From the NCBI RefSeq assembly GCF_024198255.1, contig NZ_JAJVKW010000008.1, positions 310,001 through 374,000 on the forward strand: a stretch of DNA of 64,000 nt, read 5' to 3'. The notes under the pieces were generated by a model. It had not been told where the DNA came from. It saw only the letters and a program-made list of their open reading frames with translations, and searched no databases. Numbering within the stretch: position 1 is the first letter of the stretch; each line of letters begins with the position of its first letter. The DNA is from Myxococcus guangdongensis. GTDB lineage: Bacteria; Myxococcota; Myxococcia; Myxococcales; Myxococcaceae. Below are positions 33,358 through 45,170 of the stretch, in pieces. A program made the translations under genes and the position numbers.

Positions 33358-34182
33358 CTACAGGCTCGCGAGCGCCACGCGGTACAGCGCGCGGTAGCCC
33401 ATGCGCGGCGCGGGCTCGAAGCGCTCCGCGTTGAAGATGTCCTTGAGCAGCGCCACGCCCTCGGGCGAGGACTGCAGCCCCTGCAGCGTCGTCTCCAGCG
33501 CCGTCACCAGCTGCGGCTGCAGCCCCATGGCCACCGGCACGCCGTCGTTGGGCGCCTCGTCCGTGTACGCGATGAGCTCGAAGCGGCGCCCCGCGCCCGC
33601 CCCCAGCACATCCTCCACGCCCGTGGTGTACGTCAGCCCCGTGGAGGCCGGCGGGCAGAACACGCTCGTCACGTCCGCCTTGCCGTCCAGCACCGACTCC
33701 AGCGCGCCCCGATACGAGCCCGTGAAGTGCTGCGCGAAGAAGGCCCGCGCCGGCTCCAGGCCCTGCGCCTTCAGGTACGCGGTGGGGAGCAGGAACCCCG
33801 CCACCGAATCCCGGTCCACCCATGCCGCCGTGGTGCCCTTGAGCCGGTCCACCGACAGCCCCGTCCCCGAGCGGCACACCAGCGCCGAGCGGTAGGACGA
33901 CATCCCCCGGCGCACCCCGCGCACCACCACCCGCACGCCCATCGCCTCCATCCGCGCGCACACGAAGGGAGGGGCCCACGCCGCGTCCGCCCGCCCGGAG
34001 AGCAAATCCTTGGCGAGCGTCTCGTAGCTCGACGCGACGCTCACCTCCACCAGCTTGCCCAGGGCCCGCTGGAGGAAGGCCGCCAGCCGGTCCGCGCGCT
34101 CCCGCGCCGTTTCACTGCCCAGGGATGGCGGCAGTCCGAAGCGGAAGGAGTGTCGGGGCGCGGAAGGGACTTGAAGGGTCAT
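33358..34182 (-). CDS. PhnD-like substrate-binding protein without a signal peptide
   Basis: A 274-residue protein with the type II periplasmic-binding fold of PhnD/phosphate ABC-transport proteins: SVASSYETLAKDLLSGRADAAWAPP, then VVVRG, a central DRDSVAGFLLP hinge, and GALESVLDGKADVTSVF. There is no signal peptide and no ABC transporter nearby, so it may be a cytosolic ligand-binding or sensory form. It is the last gene after ttcA and the TerB-like gene, 13 bp downstream of the latter and starting behind AGGGGG. Confidence 0.82.
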   Translation of the reverse strand: MTLQVPSAPRHSFRFGLPPSLGSETARERADRLAAFLQRALGKLVEVSVASSYETLAKDLLSGRADAAWAPPFVCARMEAMGVRVVVRGVRRGMSSYRSALVCRSGTGLSVDRLKGTTAAWVDRDSVAGFLLPTAYLKAQGLEPARAFFAQHFTGSYRGALESVLDGKADVTSVFCPPASTGLTYTTGVEDVLGAGAGRRFELIAYTDEAPNDGVPVAMGLQPQLVTALETTLQGLQSSPEGVALLKDIFNAERFEPAPRMGYRALYRVALASL

Positions 34183-34195
34183 AACCGCCCCCTGA

Positions 34196-35020
34196 TTACC
34201 CCTCCCTGCCCAGTCGCGCCACTTCGTCGTCAGCCAGACCGAACGTCGCCTGGAGCAGGTCCAGGATTCGCTGCTCCGGGAGGCTGGGCTCCCCACCCGC
34301 GTGGGCAATCTTCGTGGCCAGCCGGAAGGCCTTCACCCGCTGGGTGTGCGTCGTCAGGCCGTGGGCCAGCACCTGGAGCCGCTGGGGCAGCCCCTCGGCG
34401 GACAGGGCCGACACCGCCTCGCTCACGAAGCTCTGCGCGCGCTCCGGGCTGACGTTCTCGAACAGGGGGTCCGCCGCGAAGCTCTCCACCAGCGCCCGGG
34501 CCTCGGCCTCCTTCAGCCGCCCGTCCGCCGCGCTCACCAGCACCATGACCTCCGCGAACAGCCGCTCCAGCGGCTCGCCCAGCGCCTCCGCCAGGCTGCC
34601 GCCGTTCTCGATGACGTCGATGATCTGCGCCACCTCGTCCTCGGAGATGCCCAGCGCGGCCTGGAACGTCTTGAGCAGCCCCAGCTCCGTGCGCGTGGCC
34701 CGCTGGTCCGCCAGCGCCACCGCCGCCGCCAGCCCGAAGGCCAGCATCCGGTTCTTGTGGTCCGGCAGCCGCCGCCGCAGCGACGCCAGCACGTCCTCCA
34801 AGTCGCGCGCCTCCGACAGCCGGGCCGCGCTGGACTCCACCAGCGCGTTGAGCTCCTCCGGACGCGTGCCCTCGAACTCCGGCCGCTCCAGCACGCGGCT
34901 GATCAACGTCTGCATCTCCCGCTGAGAGACACGGCCGTCCGCCATCGCCGCCAGCAACATCACCTCCACCAGCGCCGCGTTGCGTTCCTTGCGCGCGCTC
35001 ACTGCCTGCTCTCGAGCCAT
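34196..35020 (-). CDS. Tandem TerB-like domain protein
   Basis: A 274-residue cytoplasmic protein made of helical TerB-type repeats. The blocks LVEVMLLAAMADGRVSQREM, LAAAVALADQRATRTELGLL, MVLVSAADGRLKEAEARAL and ATKIAHAGGEPSLPEQRIL each place an acidic residue after a small-residue turn, as in tellurite-resistance TerB domains. TerB-like domains bind metals and are often part of stress systems, but no ter genes are here. The start at ATG 35020 overlaps ttcA by 22 bp and has AGGGGGAG upstream, so it is cotranslated with ttcA. Confidence 0.8.
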   Translation of the reverse strand: MAREQAVSARKERNAALVEVMLLAAMADGRVSQREMQTLISRVLERPEFEGTRPEELNALVESSAARLSEARDLEDVLASLRRRLPDHKNRMLAFGLAAAVALADQRATRTELGLLKTFQAALGISEDEVAQIIDVIENGGSLAEALGEPLERLFAEVMVLVSAADGRLKEAEARALVESFAADPLFENVSPERAQSFVSEAVSALSAEGLPQRLQVLAHGLTTHTQRVKAFRLATKIAHAGGEPSLPEQRILDLLQATFGLADDEVARLGREG

Positions 35021-35859
35021 GGGCTGGCTCCCCCTTGGGTGTCCTGCGTGTCTTGAGTGGGCGCCGCGGACTCGGCCCCGCCGGCGTTGAGCGGGTCCGG
35101 GTTGAGCGTCCGGTCCAACAGGTGCGACGGTCGCACGTTGGCCATCGCGTTGAGCACGCTCTGGCGGACGTTGGGAATCTCCTTGCCCAGCTCCTCCATC
35201 AGCTTCTGCATCCGCTTGCGCTGCAGGTTCTCCTGCGTGCCGCACAAGTCACAGGGGATGATGGGGAAGGCCTTGAGCTCCGCGAACTTCGCGATGTCCT
35301 TCTCCGGCGCGTAGCACAGCGGCCGGATGACCACGTTGCGCCCGTCGTCGCTCTTGAGCAGCGGCGGCATCGCCTTGAGCGAGCCGGCGAAGAACATGTT
35401 CAACAGGAGCGTGTGGATGAGGTCGTCGCGGTGGTGGCCCAACGCAATCTTGTTGTAACCGAGCTCCACCGCCGCCGTGTAGAGGATGCCCCGGCGCATG
35501 CGCGAGCAGACCGTGCACTGCGTCTTCCCGGGCGGGGTCTTCTCCAGGACGATGCTGTACGTGTCCTCCTTGAGCAGCTTGTACGCGTAGCCCTCGCGCT
35601 GGAAGTACGCCTCCAGGATGTGCCCGGGGAATCCCGGGTGTCCCTGGTCCAGGTTCACCGCGAGCAGGTCGAACTTCACCGGCGCGCGGCGCTGCAGCTC
35701 CCGGAGCAGGTAGAGCATGGTGTAGGAGTCCTTGCCTCCGGACACACCCACCATGATGCGGTCACCGTCCTCGATGAGGCGGTGGTCCGCGATGGCTCGG
35801 CCCATGTGGCCAAGCAGACTCTTCTCCAAGCGCTGGACGTCATTCATCGGCGTGGCCAT
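34999..35859 (-). CDS. ttcA: tRNA 2-thiocytidine(32) synthetase TtcA
   Basis: A 286-residue tRNA thiolase. The PP-loop SGGKDS is at 40-45, and the Fe-S cysteines are visible in QCTVCSR (C115, C118) and in CDLCGTQ (C203 with C206). GHHRDDLIHTLLLNMFF is diagnostic for the family. It converts cytidine-32 of certain tRNAs to 2-thiocytidine using ATP and a 4Fe-4S cluster. The C-terminal 30 residues are a disordered Gln/Thr/Asp-rich tail. The start may be ATG 35859 or the ATG four codons on. It is divergent from rnd and followed by the overlapping TerB-like gene. Confidence 0.95.
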   Translation of the reverse strand: MATPMNDVQRLEKSLLGHMGRAIADHRLIEDGDRIMVGVSGGKDSYTMLYLLRELQRRAPVKFDLLAVNLDQGHPGFPGHILEAYFQREGYAYKLLKEDTYSIVLEKTPPGKTQCTVCSRMRRGILYTAAVELGYNKIALGHHRDDLIHTLLLNMFFAGSLKAMPPLLKSDDGRNVVIRPLCYAPEKDIAKFAELKAFPIIPCDLCGTQENLQRKRMQKLMEELGKEIPNVRQSVLNAMANVRPSHLLDRTLNPDPLNAGGAESAAPTQDTQDTQGGASPWLESRQ

Positions 35860-35924
35860 CCTAGCGGCGGCCCGGGAAAAAACACGTCATTCAGGCGGTC
35901 CGGTCCGCTAGCCTGCTCAGCTCG

Positions 35925-37094
35925 ATGCCTACCTACCCGCAGGGTGATGTGGACGTGGTGGATGCCGCAGGGGCCCGGAGCGCCCTCCAGAAGCTGGAGG
36001 CGGCGCGTGAGCTGGCCGTGGACCTGGAGGCCGACTCCATGCACGCCTTCCGCGCCCGGCTGTGCTTCCTCCAGGTGGCCACGGACCTGGACGTCTTCCT
36101 CTTCGACACGCTCCAGCCCGACGTGGAGGCCCGACTGCTCGCCCCGCTGCTGGCCGACCCGGAGCGCACCAAGTACTTCCACGCGGCGCAGGGTGACCTC
36201 CAGTTCCTCGCGGAGGCGGGTGTGCGCGTGCGGGGCCTGTTCGACACGCACCGCGCCGCGACGCTGCTGGGCTGGCCCAAGGTCGGGCTGGCGGACGTGG
36301 CCCGCGAGAAGCTGGGCGTGGAGCTTCCGAAGGAGCACCAGCAGTCGGACTTCTCGCTGCGCCCGCTGCCTCCGGGCATGCATACCTACATCGCCAACGA
36401 CGTGCGCTACCTGTGCGAGCTGGGCCGGCAGGTGCGTCAGGCGTGCATCGAGGCGGACATCCTGGAAGAGGTGACGCTCGACTGCGAGCGGCTGTGTGAC
36501 GAAGCCGTCGCCCGGCCCGACGTGGGCGCGGACTTCAAGCCCAAGCTGCCGCGCACCGGGCTGTCCCCCGCGCAATTCACCCTGGCGAACGCGATTGCGC
36601 ACGCGCTGCACAAGAAGCGGCTGGAGTGGGCGGAGCAGGAGAACGTGCCCATGGGGCGCATGCTCTCCAACATGGCGCTGGCGGACATCGCCACGCGGCT
36701 GCCCTCCACGCCCAAGGACCTGGCGCGCGCGGCCGGCGTGCGGGGCGTGTTCGTGCGGGCCCATGGCGACGAGGTGCTCGCCATCGTCCGCGAGCAGCGC
36801 GAGAAGTCGCAGAAGGGCGAGCTGACGCCGGAGCGCGAGAACAAGGGCCCCAAGGACTCCAACCGTCGCAAGCGCGAGGACGCAGTCAAGGCGTTCCGCG
36901 TGGAGAAGGCCACCGAGCGCAAGGTGACGCCGAGCGTGGTGCTCACCAACCCGCTGATGGACGCGCTGCTCAGCCAGCCCCCGGCGAATCTGGAGGAGCT
37001 CGCCCGGGTGCCCTACCTCGGCGAGAAGCGGCTGAAGCTGTACGGCCCGGCCCTCATCGAGTTGCTCGCCGCCTTCCCCGTGCAGGGCGGCTGA
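35925..37094 (+). CDS. rnd: Ribonuclease D (DEDD 3'-5' exoribonuclease)
   Basis: A 389-residue RNase D. The DEDD exonuclease residues lie in LAVDLEADSM (D33, E35), FHAAQGDLQFLA and YIANDVRYLCEL. Two HRDC-type helical domains follow, one near 205-290 and a second at the C-terminus (ANLEELARVPYLGEKRLKLYG), separated by a charged linker. It trims 3' ends of structured RNAs such as tRNA precursors. It is divergent from ttcA, 65 bp away; both act on tRNA. Confidence 0.95.
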   Translation: MPTYPQGDVDVVDAAGARSALQKLEAARELAVDLEADSMHAFRARLCFLQVATDLDVFLFDTLQPDVEARLLAPLLADPERTKYFHAAQGDLQFLAEAGVRVRGLFDTHRAATLLGWPKVGLADVAREKLGVELPKEHQQSDFSLRPLPPGMHTYIANDVRYLCELGRQVRQACIEADILEEVTLDCERLCDEAVARPDVGADFKPKLPRTGLSPAQFTLANAIAHALHKKRLEWAEQENVPMGRMLSNMALADIATRLPSTPKDLARAAGVRGVFVRAHGDEVLAIVREQREKSQKGELTPERENKGPKDSNRRKREDAVKAFRVEKATERKVTPSVVLTNPLMDALLSQPPANLEELARVPYLGEKRLKLYGPALIELLAAFPVQGG

Positions 37095-37221
37095 CGCACC
37101 GCGCGTTCGTTCAGGGGCGCGTCAGTCGCGACCCCAGTCGAGGCTCTACCGTCCCTTTCGCGGCGGTGATGGAATGGCCACCATCACGCGTCCGCGTTTG
37201 CCGGATGGACGGAGCTCCTCG

Positions 37222-39945
<2,724 letters not shown>

Positions 39946-39947
39946 CG

Positions 39948-40589
39948 TCAGCGCTTGCGCGCGAGCATCATCCCGTCGCGCACCGTCAGCAGCACCGGCT
40001 CCACGCGCGCATCCGCGACGACCTTCGCGTTGAAGGACACCACCGCGTGGTCCGACTCCGACTCCGGACTGAGCACGCGCCCGGACCACAGCACGTTGTC
40101 CGCGACCAGCAGGCCGCCCGGGCGCACCAGCGGCACCACCGCGTCCCAGTAGGCGCTGTAATTCCCCTTGTCCGCGTCGATGAAGACGAGGTCGAAAGGA
40201 CCCCGCAGCGTCTTCAGGGTTTCCAGGGCAGGCCCGAGTCGGAGCTGGATTTTCCGACCCTGCGGACTCCTGGAAAAGAAGGAGCGCGCGATTTCCGCCG
40301 TCTCGGGATTGATGTCACAGGTGATGAGCTCGCCGTCATCCGGAAGCCCCTCCGCCATCATCAGAGCGGAGTATCCCGTGAAGGTCCCGATTTCCAGGAC
40401 GCGCCTCGCACTCGTGAGGGAGACGAGCATTTTCAGGAACGCGCCCTCGACGGGGCCCACCTGCATTCCGGGAGAGTTCGTACGTGACTGAGTGGTGTCC
40501 TTGAGTTCCTCGAACAGTGGCGCGGGTGCCGCGGTGTGCGCGCGGGCGTACTCCTCGATTTCGTTCGGGACGAGCGTGAGCTTCGGCAT
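39948..40589 (-). CDS. Class I SAM O-methyltransferase (caffeoyl-CoA/SafC-like)
   Basis: A 213-residue methyltransferase of the cation-dependent catechol/caffeoyl-CoA group. VLEIGTFTGYSALMMA is the SAM-binding motif I, ELITCDINPE motif II, and FDLVFIDADKGNY supplies the metal-binding Asp residues, with a further VADNVLWSG. The family includes SafC of Myxococcus saframycin biosynthesis, but no biosynthetic cluster is present here. It ends 2 bp from the M1 peptidase stop, so the two transcripts must overlap at their 3' ends. Confidence 0.92.
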   Translation of the reverse strand: MPKLTLVPNEIEEYARAHTAAPAPLFEELKDTTQSRTNSPGMQVGPVEGAFLKMLVSLTSARRVLEIGTFTGYSALMMAEGLPDDGELITCDINPETAEIARSFFSRSPQGRKIQLRLGPALETLKTLRGPFDLVFIDADKGNYSAYWDAVVPLVRPGGLLVADNVLWSGRVLSPESESDHAVVSFNAKVVADARVEPVLLTVRDGMMLARKR

Positions 40590-40683
40590 GGTGAACGTTT
40601 AACATCGGGCATCCCATGGCCCACTTCCAGTTGCTCCGCCGCTCGGCGTGCATACCCTGGTGGGCGCAACGGAGGTGCTGGCG

Positions 40684-41040
40684 ATGACGGGAGCGAGACT
40701 GAGCGGTGCTCGCGCGGACGTGTCGCGCTGCATCGATGCAAGCCTCCAGTGTCAGGCCTCATGCGAGGCGGGCATGGCGCGCCTGCTGGCCCAGGGACAG
40801 ACGCTGAGCAGCGCCTCCGTGCGCGCGCTGCGGCAGTGCGCGGAGCTGTGCGAGCTCAACGTGCGCGCGCTGCGCAAGGAGAGCCGGCTGGCGCGGCACA
40901 CCACCAACCTGTGCTTCGAGCTGAGCAACCAGGTCGCTCGCGCGGCCTGGCTGGACGCGGATGACGCGAACTCGTACTCGCTCGCCCGGGACGCGCTGCG
41001 GCTGGCCCGCTCGTGTCGCCCGCTGCTGTTCTCGTTCTGA
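40684..41040 (+). CDS. Cys-rich helical protein, possibly DUF326/four-helix-bundle-like
   Basis: A 118-residue all-helical product with seven cysteines on helix faces: CIDASLQCQASC, then CAELC, NLC and SC. The spacing is reminiscent of DUF326-type four-helix bundles, some of which bind copper or thiols, but it lacks their full motif set and the similarity is weak. The start is ATG 40684, with GGAGG eight bases upstream; a GTG at 40648 is an alternative. It is divergent from the O-methyltransferase and lies 57 bp upstream of the serine hydrolase. Confidence 0.65.
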   Translation: MTGARLSGARADVSRCIDASLQCQASCEAGMARLLAQGQTLSSASVRALRQCAELCELNVRALRKESRLARHTTNLCFELSNQVARAAWLDADDANSYSLARDALRLARSCRPLLFSF

Positions 41041-41097
41041 GCCGTCCACGCTGATCCGCGATACATCCGCCCAAGCCCGCGCTAGGCTCGGCGTCAG

Positions 41098-42879
41098 ATG
41101 AATTGCATCTACAACCCGACCATCAACTTCCTGTTCATCCTTGGGCTGGCGTTCTCGGCCCTCCCCGCTCACGCGCAGACAGCACCTCCGCCATCGGCAT
41201 CCGCCGAGCGGCTGGTGGGAACCTGGGGCGCCGAGCGAGTCCTCGGTCCCCAGGTCCGAGGGGAGCTGACGCTGACGCGCGAAGGGGACACGTGGCGGGC
41301 GCGAATCTCCGGCTTCGAGGCACCGGCACGCGTGGAGGGAACGAAGGTCTCCGTCGTTCTCCCGGGCGGACAGGGAGCGCTGCGCGCCACGCGCTCGAAG
41401 GACGGCAAGCGCATCGCGGGACATTGGATTCAGCCGCGCGTGCAGATGAGCGGCATGCAGTTCGCCTCGCCGGTGGAGCTGCGCGCGCTGCGCCCGGACG
41501 TGTGGCGTGGCCAGGTGGCGCCGCTGGAGGACCGGTTCTCGTTGTACCTGGTGGTGCGCAAGGAGCCCGACGGCACGGTGACGGCCTTCCTGCGCAACCC
41601 GGAGCGCAACGTGGGCAACCGGGTGCTGTTCCGCGTGAGCGTCGACGGCGACACCGTGCGGCTGGAGTCCACGAAGGGAAACGCGCGGTACGAGGGGACG
41701 TTCGAGGCGGACTCGGAGCGGCTGTCGTTGCATTACCCGCCCTTCGACACGACGTTCGACTTCACGCGGAGGGAGCGCTCGCAGGCGGTGGGCTTGTACG
41801 CGCGCACGCCCGCGCCAGCCCCCTACGCCTACCGTCCGCCTGTCGCCGAGGACGATGGCTGGAAGACGGCGTCACTCGGGGACGTGGGCATGGACGCGCA
41901 GCCCCTGCGTGAGCTGGTGCAGCAGATCCTCGACCAGGAGCCGAGCCCGGAGTCCGCGCCGGCCATCCAGGGCCTGTTGGTGGCGCGCCGAGGGAAGCTG
42001 GTGGTCGAGGAGTACTTCCAGGGCTTCGACAAGGAGCGTCCGCACGACCTGCGCTCCGCGGCGAAGACGTACGCCTCCGTGCTGGTGGGCATCGCGCTGG
42101 ACCAGGGCGCGCCCTTCACCGTCGACACGCCGGTCCTCTCGCTGCTCCCCGAGTACCAGGGGAAGGTGGCGCACCTGGATGAGCGCAAGCGCAAGCTCAA
42201 CGTGGCGCACCTGATGTCCATGTCCACGGGGCTGGCGTGTGACGACGATGATGCGGAGTCACCGGGCAACGAGGACCGGCTCGAGGACTCCGTCCCGGAT
42301 TGGTACAAGTACACGTTGGACTTGCCGATGGTGTCCGAGCCGGGAGCGAAGGGCGTGTACTGCTCGGCGAACATCAACCTGGTGGGCGGCGTGCTGCGCA
42401 ACACCACGAAGCGGTGGATTCCAGAGTTCTTCACCGAGCACCTCGCCGCGCCGCTCCAGATGCGCGACTACCACCTGGACCTGATGCCGGATGGCGAGCA
42501 GTACCTGGGCGGCGGCATCTACATGCGCCCGCGCGACGCGCTGAAGCTCGGTCAGCTGTATCTCTCGGGAGGAACGTGGAACGGCCGGCGCGTGGTGAGC
42601 AAGCGCTGGGTGGAGCAGTCCATCGCGAAGCACGCGACGATGAACGAGAAGCAGACCTACGGCTACACGTGGTGGCGCCACGAGCTGAAGGTCGGCGAGC
42701 GCGTGTTCTCCGAATACGAGGCCTGCGGCAATGGAGGTCAGCTCGTGATGGTGGTCCCCGAGCTGGACCTCGTCGTGATGTTCACCGCGGGCAACTACAA
42801 CCACGTCGCGCTCTGGCGGAAGTTCCGCGAGGAGCTGCTGCCCAGGTTCATCATGGCCGCGGTGCGCCCGACGAAGTGA
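41098..42879 (+). CDS. Exported beta-lactamase-related serine hydrolase
   Basis: A 593-residue secreted protein: signal peptide (NFLFILGLAFSALPAHAQ), an N-terminal beta domain of about 200 residues, then a class C/serine-type beta-lactamase fold. The SxxK motif is S320-A-A-K323 in RSAAKTYASVL. The second motif is probably in GVYCSANINL, and the C-terminal segment CGNGGQLVMVVP is the third-motif region. Members act as D-Ala carboxypeptidases, esterases or aminohydrolases; the substrate is undefined. It ends before a strong hairpin shared with the convergent M32 gene. Confidence 0.88.
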   Translation: MNCIYNPTINFLFILGLAFSALPAHAQTAPPPSASAERLVGTWGAERVLGPQVRGELTLTREGDTWRARISGFEAPARVEGTKVSVVLPGGQGALRATRSKDGKRIAGHWIQPRVQMSGMQFASPVELRALRPDVWRGQVAPLEDRFSLYLVVRKEPDGTVTAFLRNPERNVGNRVLFRVSVDGDTVRLESTKGNARYEGTFEADSERLSLHYPPFDTTFDFTRRERSQAVGLYARTPAPAPYAYRPPVAEDDGWKTASLGDVGMDAQPLRELVQQILDQEPSPESAPAIQGLLVARRGKLVVEEYFQGFDKERPHDLRSAAKTYASVLVGIALDQGAPFTVDTPVLSLLPEYQGKVAHLDERKRKLNVAHLMSMSTGLACDDDDAESPGNEDRLEDSVPDWYKYTLDLPMVSEPGAKGVYCSANINLVGGVLRNTTKRWIPEFFTEHLAAPLQMRDYHLDLMPDGEQYLGGGIYMRPRDALKLGQLYLSGGTWNGRRVVSKRWVEQSIAKHATMNEKQTYGYTWWRHELKVGERVFSEYEACGNGGQLVMVVPELDLVVMFTAGNYNHVALWRKFREELLPRFIMAAVRPTK

Positions 42880-42934
42880 GCGCGGCACCCGGATTCGCGA
42901 GGCCCTGCTCCGACAGGAGTCAGCGCACCGAGAA

Positions 42935-42959
42935 GCCTCGCGCTGCATCGTCGCGAGGC
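42935..42959. terminator. Bidirectional hairpin terminator
   Basis: An 8-bp stem, GCCTCGCG (42935-42942) with CGCGAGGC (42952-42959), and a 9-nt loop. Another copy of CGCGAGGC (about 42897-42904) could pair with the left arm in an alternative fold. It separates the convergent serine hydrolase and M32 carboxypeptidase genes. Confidence 0.7.
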
Positions 42960-43024
42960 CAGCCCCTGGAGGAACCACCGCGAAGGCGTCATCGCGACGT
43001 CCCGCTCCGCGCTCGGGCAGGTCG

Positions 43025-44518
43025 TCAGAGCGTGACGCCGTAGAGCGCGCCGTACTTCGAGCGCAGGTGCGAGAGGAAGTCCGCGTCGGTGAGCCCCTGC
43101 CCCGTCACCACGCGCATGCGCTCCTCGGCCGGCAGGCGGAAGCCGTGCCGGTGCACCCGCTCTCGCAGCCAGTCGCGCAGGGACAACATCTTCCCCTGCC
43201 GGAGCTGCGCGTCCAGGTCCGGAAGCTCCCGCCCCGCGACGCGGTAGAGCGACGCCGCGTAGAGATTGCCCAACGAGTACGTGGGGAAGTACCCCAGCTC
43301 GCCCCAGGCCCAGTGGATGTCCTGGAGCACGCCCTGCGTGTCATCCGGCGGCGTCACGCCGAGGTAGCGCTCCATGCGCTCGTTCCACGCGGCGGGCACA
43401 TCGTCCAACGGGAGCGCGTCGCGCAGGAGCAACAACTCCAGCTCGTAGCGCACGGCGATGTGCAGGTTGTACGTCACCTCGTCGGACTCGGTGCGGATGA
43501 GCGACGGCCGCACCTCGTTCACCGCCGCGAGGAAGTCCTCCAGCGCCACGCCCTTCAGCGCCTCCGGGAAGCTGTCACGGAGCAGCGGGAAGTAGTGCTC
43601 CCAGAAGGGCCGGCTTCGGCCCACCTGGTTCTCCCACAGCCGCGACTGCGACTCGTGCAGCCCCATCGAGGGAGACGCCGCCAGCGGCGTGCGGTGCAGC
43701 TCGGGCGCGAAGCCCTGCTCGAACAGCCCGTGCCCCGCTTCATGGATGGTGCTGAAGATGGCCGACAACGGGTTCGACTCATCCACGTGCGTGGTGAGCC
43801 GCACGTCCAACGCATGCGTGCCACCCGTGAACGGGTGGATGCTCAGGTCCTGCCGCCCCGCCTCCAGGTCGAAGCCGATGTCCTCGAGCAGCTTCAACGT
43901 GAAGCGCCACTGGGCGTCCTTGTCGAAGCGGCGCCCCTCGAACACGGGGCGCGGACGCCTCCCCGTCCCGGTGAGCTTCTCCACCATGGGCACCAGTTGC
44001 TCGCGCAGCGCCGTGAGCACCGGGGTCAGCCGGGAGACCCGCATGCCCGGCTCGTACCCTTCCAGCAGGGCGTCATACCGCTCACCGTCATGCCCGTAGG
44101 CATCGGCCTGCTCACGGCGCAGGGACAACAGCCGCTGGAGCGCGGGCTGGAACCGGGCGAAGCGGCGCTCCTTGCGGGCCTCCCTCCAGGCGTGGAGGCC
44201 ATGGCTCTGGGCCTCGGCCAGGGCACGCACCAGCGCGGCGGGCACGCGCACCTCGCGCTCCCGTTCCCGCTGGAGCACGGCCACCATGGCCTTCTCGTCC
44301 TCGGTCAGCCCAGCCTCCGTGGAGGCCTTCGCGAGGGCCTCCCCCAGCCTCGGGTCCACCAGGCGCTCGTGGTGGAGCCCCTGGAGGGTGGAGAGCTGCT
44401 GGGCGCGGGCCGGGCCCGCCTTGGAGGGCAGGTACGTCTCCTGATCCCACGTGGCGAGGCCGATGAGCCCCTGGAGGTCCTTCAGCTCCTGCATCCGGGA
44501 GAGCAGCCAGGTATCCAT
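43025..44518 (-). CDS. M32-family metallocarboxypeptidase (Taq type)
   Basis: A 497-residue zinc carboxypeptidase. The active site is HEAGH (259-263) in IHEAGHGLFEQG. The conserved LHESQSRLWEN helix, the DVRLTTHVDESNP strand and IRTESDEVTYNLHIAVRYE are M32-specific segments. It starts near the family-typical WLLSRMQELKDLQGLIGLATWDQE. It removes C-terminal residues from peptides in the cytoplasm. The ATG at 44518 is preferred to one 23 codons upstream. It is divergent from the 180-residue hypothetical gene. Confidence 0.95.
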   Translation of the reverse strand: MDTWLLSRMQELKDLQGLIGLATWDQETYLPSKAGPARAQQLSTLQGLHHERLVDPRLGEALAKASTEAGLTEDEKAMVAVLQREREREVRVPAALVRALAEAQSHGLHAWREARKERRFARFQPALQRLLSLRREQADAYGHDGERYDALLEGYEPGMRVSRLTPVLTALREQLVPMVEKLTGTGRRPRPVFEGRRFDKDAQWRFTLKLLEDIGFDLEAGRQDLSIHPFTGGTHALDVRLTTHVDESNPLSAIFSTIHEAGHGLFEQGFAPELHRTPLAASPSMGLHESQSRLWENQVGRSRPFWEHYFPLLRDSFPEALKGVALEDFLAAVNEVRPSLIRTESDEVTYNLHIAVRYELELLLLRDALPLDDVPAAWNERMERYLGVTPPDDTQGVLQDIHWAWGELGYFPTYSLGNLYAASLYRVAGRELPDLDAQLRQGKMLSLRDWLRERVHRHGFRLPAEERMRVVTGQGLTDADFLSHLRSKYGALYGVTL

Positions 44519-44586
44519 GGGGACTCTATAGCGCGGCTCACCCCGGACTTCCGCCCCGAGGGACACAAGGGTATGAGGGCCCGGCA

Positions 44587-45129
44587 ATGGCCAATGTCCT
44601 CCAGTTCTTCATGACCCCCGACGATGAGCTCGCCTTCTTCCGCTTCCTGGAGCGCTTCGTGCTGGAGGTGTACCCCCGCCGCGTCCCGGAGGACTGGGTG
44701 ACGTTCCGCGCCCACCAGGACCACATGGAGCGGCTGCCCCAGGAGGACCTGTACCTGGTGGCCAGCGAGATTGGCCCCGCCATCGTCGACAAGGTGAAGC
44801 GCGGCCCGGACAAGGGCAGCTGGCGCGTGGACGAGGTGCGCTCCCCCGTCATCTTCATGGAGCGCTGCCGCACCAACGAGGAGGGCGAGCTCGTCTCGGG
44901 CAAGCTCTGGGCGGAGCTGGACATCACCGCGCAGACAGGCCGCAAGAACGCGGCGCCGGACCGCTTCCGGGGCCTGTTCCTCGAAATCGAGGAGCACGTG
45001 AAGAAGACGTACCGCCGGGGCCAGCCGAAGGACTTCTTCGTCGGCCCCAAGGCGGCCCGCCTCTACAAGGAGGGCATGGTCCTGCGCGACTCCCAGTTCC
45101 GCGGCGGCACGGTCAACGTCTACAAGTAG
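44587..45129 (+). CDS. Conserved-looking hypothetical protein (180 aa)
   Basis: A soluble protein that begins MANVLQFFMTPDDELAFFRF and contains SGKLWAELDIT, then KTYRRGQPKDFFVGPKAARLY near the C-terminus. No signal peptide, helix-turn-helix or catalytic motif is seen, and I do not recognise the family. Codon third positions are strongly G/C and the start sits in the divergent promoter region shared with the M32 gene, so it is very likely real. It is convergent with prfC, separated by a hairpin. Confidence 0.75.
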   Translation: MANVLQFFMTPDDELAFFRFLERFVLEVYPRRVPEDWVTFRAHQDHMERLPQEDLYLVASEIGPAIVDKVKRGPDKGSWRVDEVRSPVIFMERCRTNEEGELVSGKLWAELDITAQTGRKNAAPDRFRGLFLEIEEHVKKTYRRGQPKDFFVGPKAARLYKEGMVLRDSQFRGGTVNVYK

Positions 45130-45144
45130 CCGTCCACCGCCGCC

Positions 45145-45170
45145 GCGCGGGGAGCCTCAGCTCCCCGTGT
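45145..45170. terminator. Bidirectional hairpin terminator
   Basis: An 8-bp stem, CGGGGAGC (45148-45155) with GCTCCCCG (45160-45167), and loop CTCA, extended by G-U and G-C pairs to 45145/45170. The prfC stop codon (45159-45157) lies in the loop, and the plus-strand gene stops at 45129. Confidence 0.72.
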
